Below, one piece after another: positions 16,380 to 18,653 of a stretch of DNA of 18,653 nt. How positions within the stretch are numbered: position 1 is the stretch's first letter; each line of letters starts with the position of its first letter. The stretch is from JAXDBM01 sp964460245 (GTDB lineage Bacteria; Desulfobacterota; Syntrophia; Syntrophales; Fen-1087): positions 1 through 18,653 of the forward strand of contig CAYWTL010000048.1 in the NCBI GenBank assembly GCA_964460245.1. Direction: 5' to 3'. The position numbers were made by a program, and so were the translations under genes. The notes beneath the pieces were generated by a model that was given only the letters and a program-made list of their open reading frames with translations, did not search any database and was not told the origin of the DNA.

Positions 16380-17156
16380 TTGGTTGTTTTTCACGAGGAC
16401 ATGGCCCGGAGCTATGATGACTGGAGGCAGTCGCCAACAGGCAGCTACATGGACGGGCGGGAAAAAAGCCTGATGCTCGATCTCGTCGCCCCCCGGGGCG
16501 GTGAGCGGCTTCTGGACGTGGGTTGCGGAACCGGAGATCATCTGCTGCTTTTTCGCAGGAAGGGCTGTGATGTAACCGGGATCGATCCGTCCCCCTTCAT
16601 GCTCGAAATCGCCGGACAGAAGCTGGCGAACCGTGCGGAGCTCCGCGAGGGCAAAGCGGAAGATCTTCCCTTTTCCGACAACGAGTTTGACATTGTGACG
16701 CTGATTACCGCGCTCGAGTTCACCGGAAACCCGCAAAAGGCCATTGCCGAGGCCATCCGCGTGTGCAGGGGCCGCGTTTTCCTGGGCGTTCTGAACCCAT
16801 TCAGTTGCATCGGCATTCAGCGACGGATCCAGGGGTTGACGCACACCTCGGTCTATACGGACGCCCGCTTCTTTCACATCGGCGAGTTGACCGCGATGGT
16901 CCGGCATCAGCTTCAGGGGGTCCGCATCCGCTGGGGGAGCGTCATTTTTTTCCCCTATGGCTGGTATGAGCATGGTTTTGTGAAGAAGTTCGAGGAGTCT
17001 GTTCCGGTCATGAAAAATCCGTTCGGCGCTTTTTTCGGGATATCCTTTCCTGTTACTTTCAGTTACGCAACGATCCAAGAGCCGGTCCGGGAAAGATTCC
17101 CGCTCGCGTCAAAAAACAGGCAGCCCATTCAGGGCGCGGTAAGGGAAGTCAAGTGA
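16380..17156 (+). CDS. Class I SAM-dependent methyltransferase, substrate unknown
   Basis: The 258-residue protein has a Methyltransf_11-like Rossmann domain. Motif I is LLDVGCGTGDHLL (about 44-56), the acidic end of the second strand is GIDPSPFML, and motif II/III is EGKAEDLPFSDNEFDIVTLITALEF. The C-terminal third (about 150-258) lacks features I can tie to a substrate. The start TTG at 16380 has GGGGGA at 16368-16372 and keeps the family-like VFHEDMARSYDDW. The ATG at 16401 would lose part of it and has its ribosome site too close. The gene begins 3 nt after moaA, and its stop overlaps the AmrS-type gene (GTGA). Substrate candidates include a quinone, a lipid or a small acid, but none is supported. 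Confidence 0.85.
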   Translation: MVVFHEDMARSYDDWRQSPTGSYMDGREKSLMLDLVAPRGGERLLDVGCGTGDHLLLFRRKGCDVTGIDPSPFMLEIAGQKLANRAELREGKAEDLPFSDNEFDIVTLITALEFTGNPQKAIAEAIRVCRGRVFLGVLNPFSCIGIQRRIQGLTHTSVYTDARFFHIGELTAMVRHQLQGVRIRWGSVIFFPYGWYEHGFVKKFEESVPVMKNPFGAFFGISFPVTFSYATIQEPVRERFPLASKNRQPIQGAVREVK

Positions 17157-18172
17157 TTCGGGAAGCGATGTTCTATGAGAAATTTTCCGAAGACCGCGTG
17201 CAATGCCGTCTCTGCGCGCATGCGTGCAAAATCGCTTCTTCTAAACGCGGGCTCTGCGGAGTGAGAGAAAACAGGAAAGGCGTTCTTTACAGCCTGGTTT
17301 ACGGACTGCCGATTGCCGAAAATGTCGACCCGGTTGAAAAAAAACCGCTTTTTCACGTCGATCCGGGCACAAGATCCTATTCCATAGCCACCGTGGGATG
17401 CAACTTTTCCTGCACCTTCTGTCAGAATCACGATATTTCCCAACTGCCGCGAGTTTCCCCGGACATTCCGGGACGGCCGGCCACGCCGGAGGATATCGTG
17501 GCGCGGGCGATCCGGACGGGATCCAAATCGATTTCCTACACCTACACCGAGCCGACCGTCTTCTTTGAATACGCCTTCGATATCGCCAGGCTGGCCCGTG
17601 AGCGAAAACTGAAAAACATATTCGTCACCAATGGCTTCATGTCGGATCTGGCGATCGACTGTATTTCCCCTTTCCTGGATGCGGCCAATGTGGATCTCAA
17701 ATCGTTCCGAGATGATTTCTACAGGACGCGTTGCGGCGCCCGGCTGCAGCCGGTCCTGGACAATTTGAAAAGGATGAGGGAGATGGGCATCTGGATCGAG
17801 GTGACCACGCTTCTGATTCCCGGATTGAATGACAGTGTGGAGGAATTGCAGAAGATTGCGGCTTTCATCGCCGCTCTGGGAACGGAGACACCCTGGCATG
17901 TCAGCCGCTTCTACCCGCGCTACCAGATGAACGACATTCCCGTTACGGATGTTGTCGCCATCGGGCATGCCGCCCAAATCGGCAGGGCTGCGGGATTGAA
18001 GTATGTTTACAGTGGAAATGTGCCCGGGAATGAAGGTGAAAATACCTTCTGTGCAGGTTGTGGAAGCCTCTTGATCGAACGTCACGGCTACAACGTGAGA
18101 CAAACGCGTTTGCAGGGCTCGGCATGCCTGACTTGTAAAACCCCCCTGGACGGTTTGTTTGAGAATCGCTGA
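17153..18172 (+). CDS. amrS: AmrS-type radical SAM enzyme (AmmeMemoRadiSam family)
   Basis: This 339-residue protein matches the radical SAM member of the AmmeMemoRadiSam trio. Its chemistry is unsettled to my knowledge. The N-terminal Cys motif is CRLCAHACKIASSKRGLCGV (C18, C21, C25, C35). The SAM cluster is CNFSCTFC (C83, C87, C90), followed by SYTYTEPTVFFEYAFD. A C-terminal zinc-ribbon-like part has C300-x2-C303 and C325-x2-C328 around LLIERHGYNV. The GTG at 17153 overlaps the methyltransferase stop, and ATG 17168 is the alternative start. The usual partners Memo and AMMECR1 are not in the window. A pyruvate formate-lyase activase label would be wrong: those enzymes lack this N- and C-terminal layout. 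Confidence 0.88.
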   Translation: MIREAMFYEKFSEDRVQCRLCAHACKIASSKRGLCGVRENRKGVLYSLVYGLPIAENVDPVEKKPLFHVDPGTRSYSIATVGCNFSCTFCQNHDISQLPRVSPDIPGRPATPEDIVARAIRTGSKSISYTYTEPTVFFEYAFDIARLARERKLKNIFVTNGFMSDLAIDCISPFLDAANVDLKSFRDDFYRTRCGARLQPVLDNLKRMREMGIWIEVTTLLIPGLNDSVEELQKIAAFIAALGTETPWHVSRFYPRYQMNDIPVTDVVAIGHAAQIGRAAGLKYVYSGNVPGNEGENTFCAGCGSLLIERHGYNVRQTRLQGSACLTCKTPLDGLFENR

Positions 18173-18211
18173 ATGTCGAAGGAGCGAATCCGATGCTTTC
18201 AGGATTATTCT

Positions 18212-18475
18212 TCAGGAAGATTCAAAGGTTTCCCAGTCCATATCCCGTTCGTCGTAGGATTGCGACAGGACAGATCGGGCTCTGTCAAGCAGATCTGCGG
18301 GCACCAGAATCCTGACTTCGCCGAGTCCGTCGATCGTGATGGCATAAATCGTTCCCGCTGCGTCGTACTGGAAAAGGACGGGAATGCCTTCCGTTGCGAG
18401 CCGGCCCCTGACGATATTGGCCTGGGTCATGCCGGATGCTTTCATAGCCACTTCCCATTTTTGATCATCGGTCAT
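18212..18475 (-). CDS. Small DUF2007-type protein
   Basis: The 87-residue protein resembles the DUF2007 (putative prokaryotic signal-transducing) family. It has an N-terminal strand and helix around MKASGMTQANIVRGRLATEGIPV, a middle hairpin (YDAAGTIYAITIDGLGEVRILV), and the typical end VPADLLDRARSVL. A polar tail rich in Asp and Glu follows. The ATG at 18475 is chosen because GGGAGG sits 5 nt upstream on the minus strand. The in-frame ATG at 18505 adds ten residues that cover this site. The function is unknown. The gene converges with the AmrS-type gene, with 39 nt between stops, and diverges from the smc-like start. Confidence 0.75.
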   Translation of the reverse strand: MTDDQKWEVAMKASGMTQANIVRGRLATEGIPVLFQYDAAGTIYAITIDGLGEVRILVPADLLDRARSVLSQSYDERDMDWETFESS

Positions 18476-18505
18476 GGATTCCTCCCGTCGATTCGAACTC
18501 ATCAT

Positions 18506-18517
18506 ACAATATATTGT
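18506..18517. repeat. Perfect 12-bp palindrome at promoter
   Basis: ACAATATATTGT is its own reverse complement and covers the -10 of the minus-strand promoter. It could be an operator site. An AT-rich palindrome of this size can also arise by chance. Confidence 0.35.
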
Positions 18518-18535
18518 GGTTCAATTTACTGACAA
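18508..18535 (-). promoter_or_regulatory. Probable promoter of DUF2007-type gene
   Basis: On the minus strand TTGTCA (18535-18530) is followed after 16 bp by TATATT (18513-18508). Transcription would start near 18500, giving a leader of about 25 nt. The -10 lies inside the palindrome at 18506-18517. Confidence 0.5.
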
Positions 18536-18584
18536 TACATTCTATGGTATTTCTCCTTTACAAATGGTTTATTTTCTGTTACCC

Positions 18585-18600
18585 ATGGCAAAGTTGCCAT
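18585..18600. repeat. Inverted repeat upstream of smc-like start
   Basis: ATGGCAA and TTGCCAT flank a 2-bp spacer. A TATAAA (18600-18605) begins at its right edge, so the repeat would sit between the -35 and -10 of a possible smc promoter. An operator role is an inference. Confidence 0.35.
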
Positions 18601-18622
18601 ATAAAACAGGATATCATTGTCC

Positions 18623-18653
18623 ATGAAATTAAAAAAGCTTGAAATTACGGGAT
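18623..18653 (+). CDS. smc: Start of probable SMC chromosome segregation ATPase, cut by window
   Basis: Ten codons from ATG at 18623 read MKLKKLEITG before the window ends. This matches the usual SMC N-terminus (MxLKxLEIxGFKSF), where the first strand leads to the Walker A motif. AGGA at 18607-18610 lies 12 nt upstream, a little far for a ribosome site. RecF- or RecN-like ATPases start similarly but less closely. Confidence 0.55.
   Translation, partial: MKLKKLEITG

Noticed and set aside
15837..17078. 413-codon open frame on the minus strand opposite moaA and the methyltransferase
   Set aside because: It is the shadow of two clear genes, with a low-complexity composition and no domain motifs.
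17129..18103. 324-codon open frame on the minus strand opposite the AmrS-type gene
   Set aside because: It is antisense to a clear radical SAM gene and shows no motifs of its own.
18173..18532. Plus-strand ORF starting right after the AmrS-type stop
   Set aside because: It overlaps the DUF2007-type gene almost completely and has no recognisable features. The minus-strand gene has a strong ribosome site and promoter.
1..18653. tRNA, rRNA, CRISPR arrays, insertion sequences or prophage genes
   Set aside because: I saw no cloverleaf-like segment, regularly spaced repeat, transposase motif or terminal inverted repeat anywhere in the window.

Overview
The window looks like a chromosomal scaffold from a Deltaproteobacterium (Desulfobacterota), most likely near the Syntrophales. 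That placement is an inference from gene content and protein style. The ATP synthase cluster carries both b' and b subunits but no a or c subunit genes nearby. There is a complete mreBCD-mrdAB block and an AmrS-type radical SAM enzyme. Base composition is moderately GC-rich, and a run of 10 N at 13355-13364 marks a scaffold join.

Layout. Positions 2-970 hold the 3' part of rfbB (dTDP-glucose 4,6-dehydratase). Facing it on the minus strand is a membrane-anchored SurA/PpiD-type chaperone (1027-2628). A divergent AT-rich region with a good mreB promoter follows. Next comes the cell-elongation operon mreB, mreC, mreD, mrdA (PBP2) and mrdB (RodA) at 2806-8348. A 303-nt spacer (8349-8651) contains promoter-like elements, a possible 32-codon leader ORF and a strong intrinsic terminator. 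After it runs the ATP synthase operon atpF'-atpF-atpH-atpA-atpG-atpD-atpC (8652-14588), which ends in a clear hairpin terminator.

The right part holds greA on the minus strand (14706-15191). It is divergent from a tightly packed plus-strand group: moaA (molybdenum cofactor), a class I SAM methyltransferase and an AmrS-type radical SAM enzyme (to 18172). A small DUF2007-type gene lies on the minus strand (18212-18475). The first ten codons of what looks like smc begin at 18623 and run off the end.

How the genes work together. MreBCD, PBP2 and RodA form the elongasome that synthesises lateral-wall peptidoglycan. The atp genes encode F1 and the peripheral stalk of the F-type ATP synthase; the membrane a and c subunits must be encoded elsewhere. 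Most of the window is conserved housekeeping DNA. The parts that deserve a second look are the atp leader with its terminator, the moaA/methyltransferase/AmrS group, the divergent palindromic region before smc, and the PpiD-like protein without a recognisable parvulin signature.
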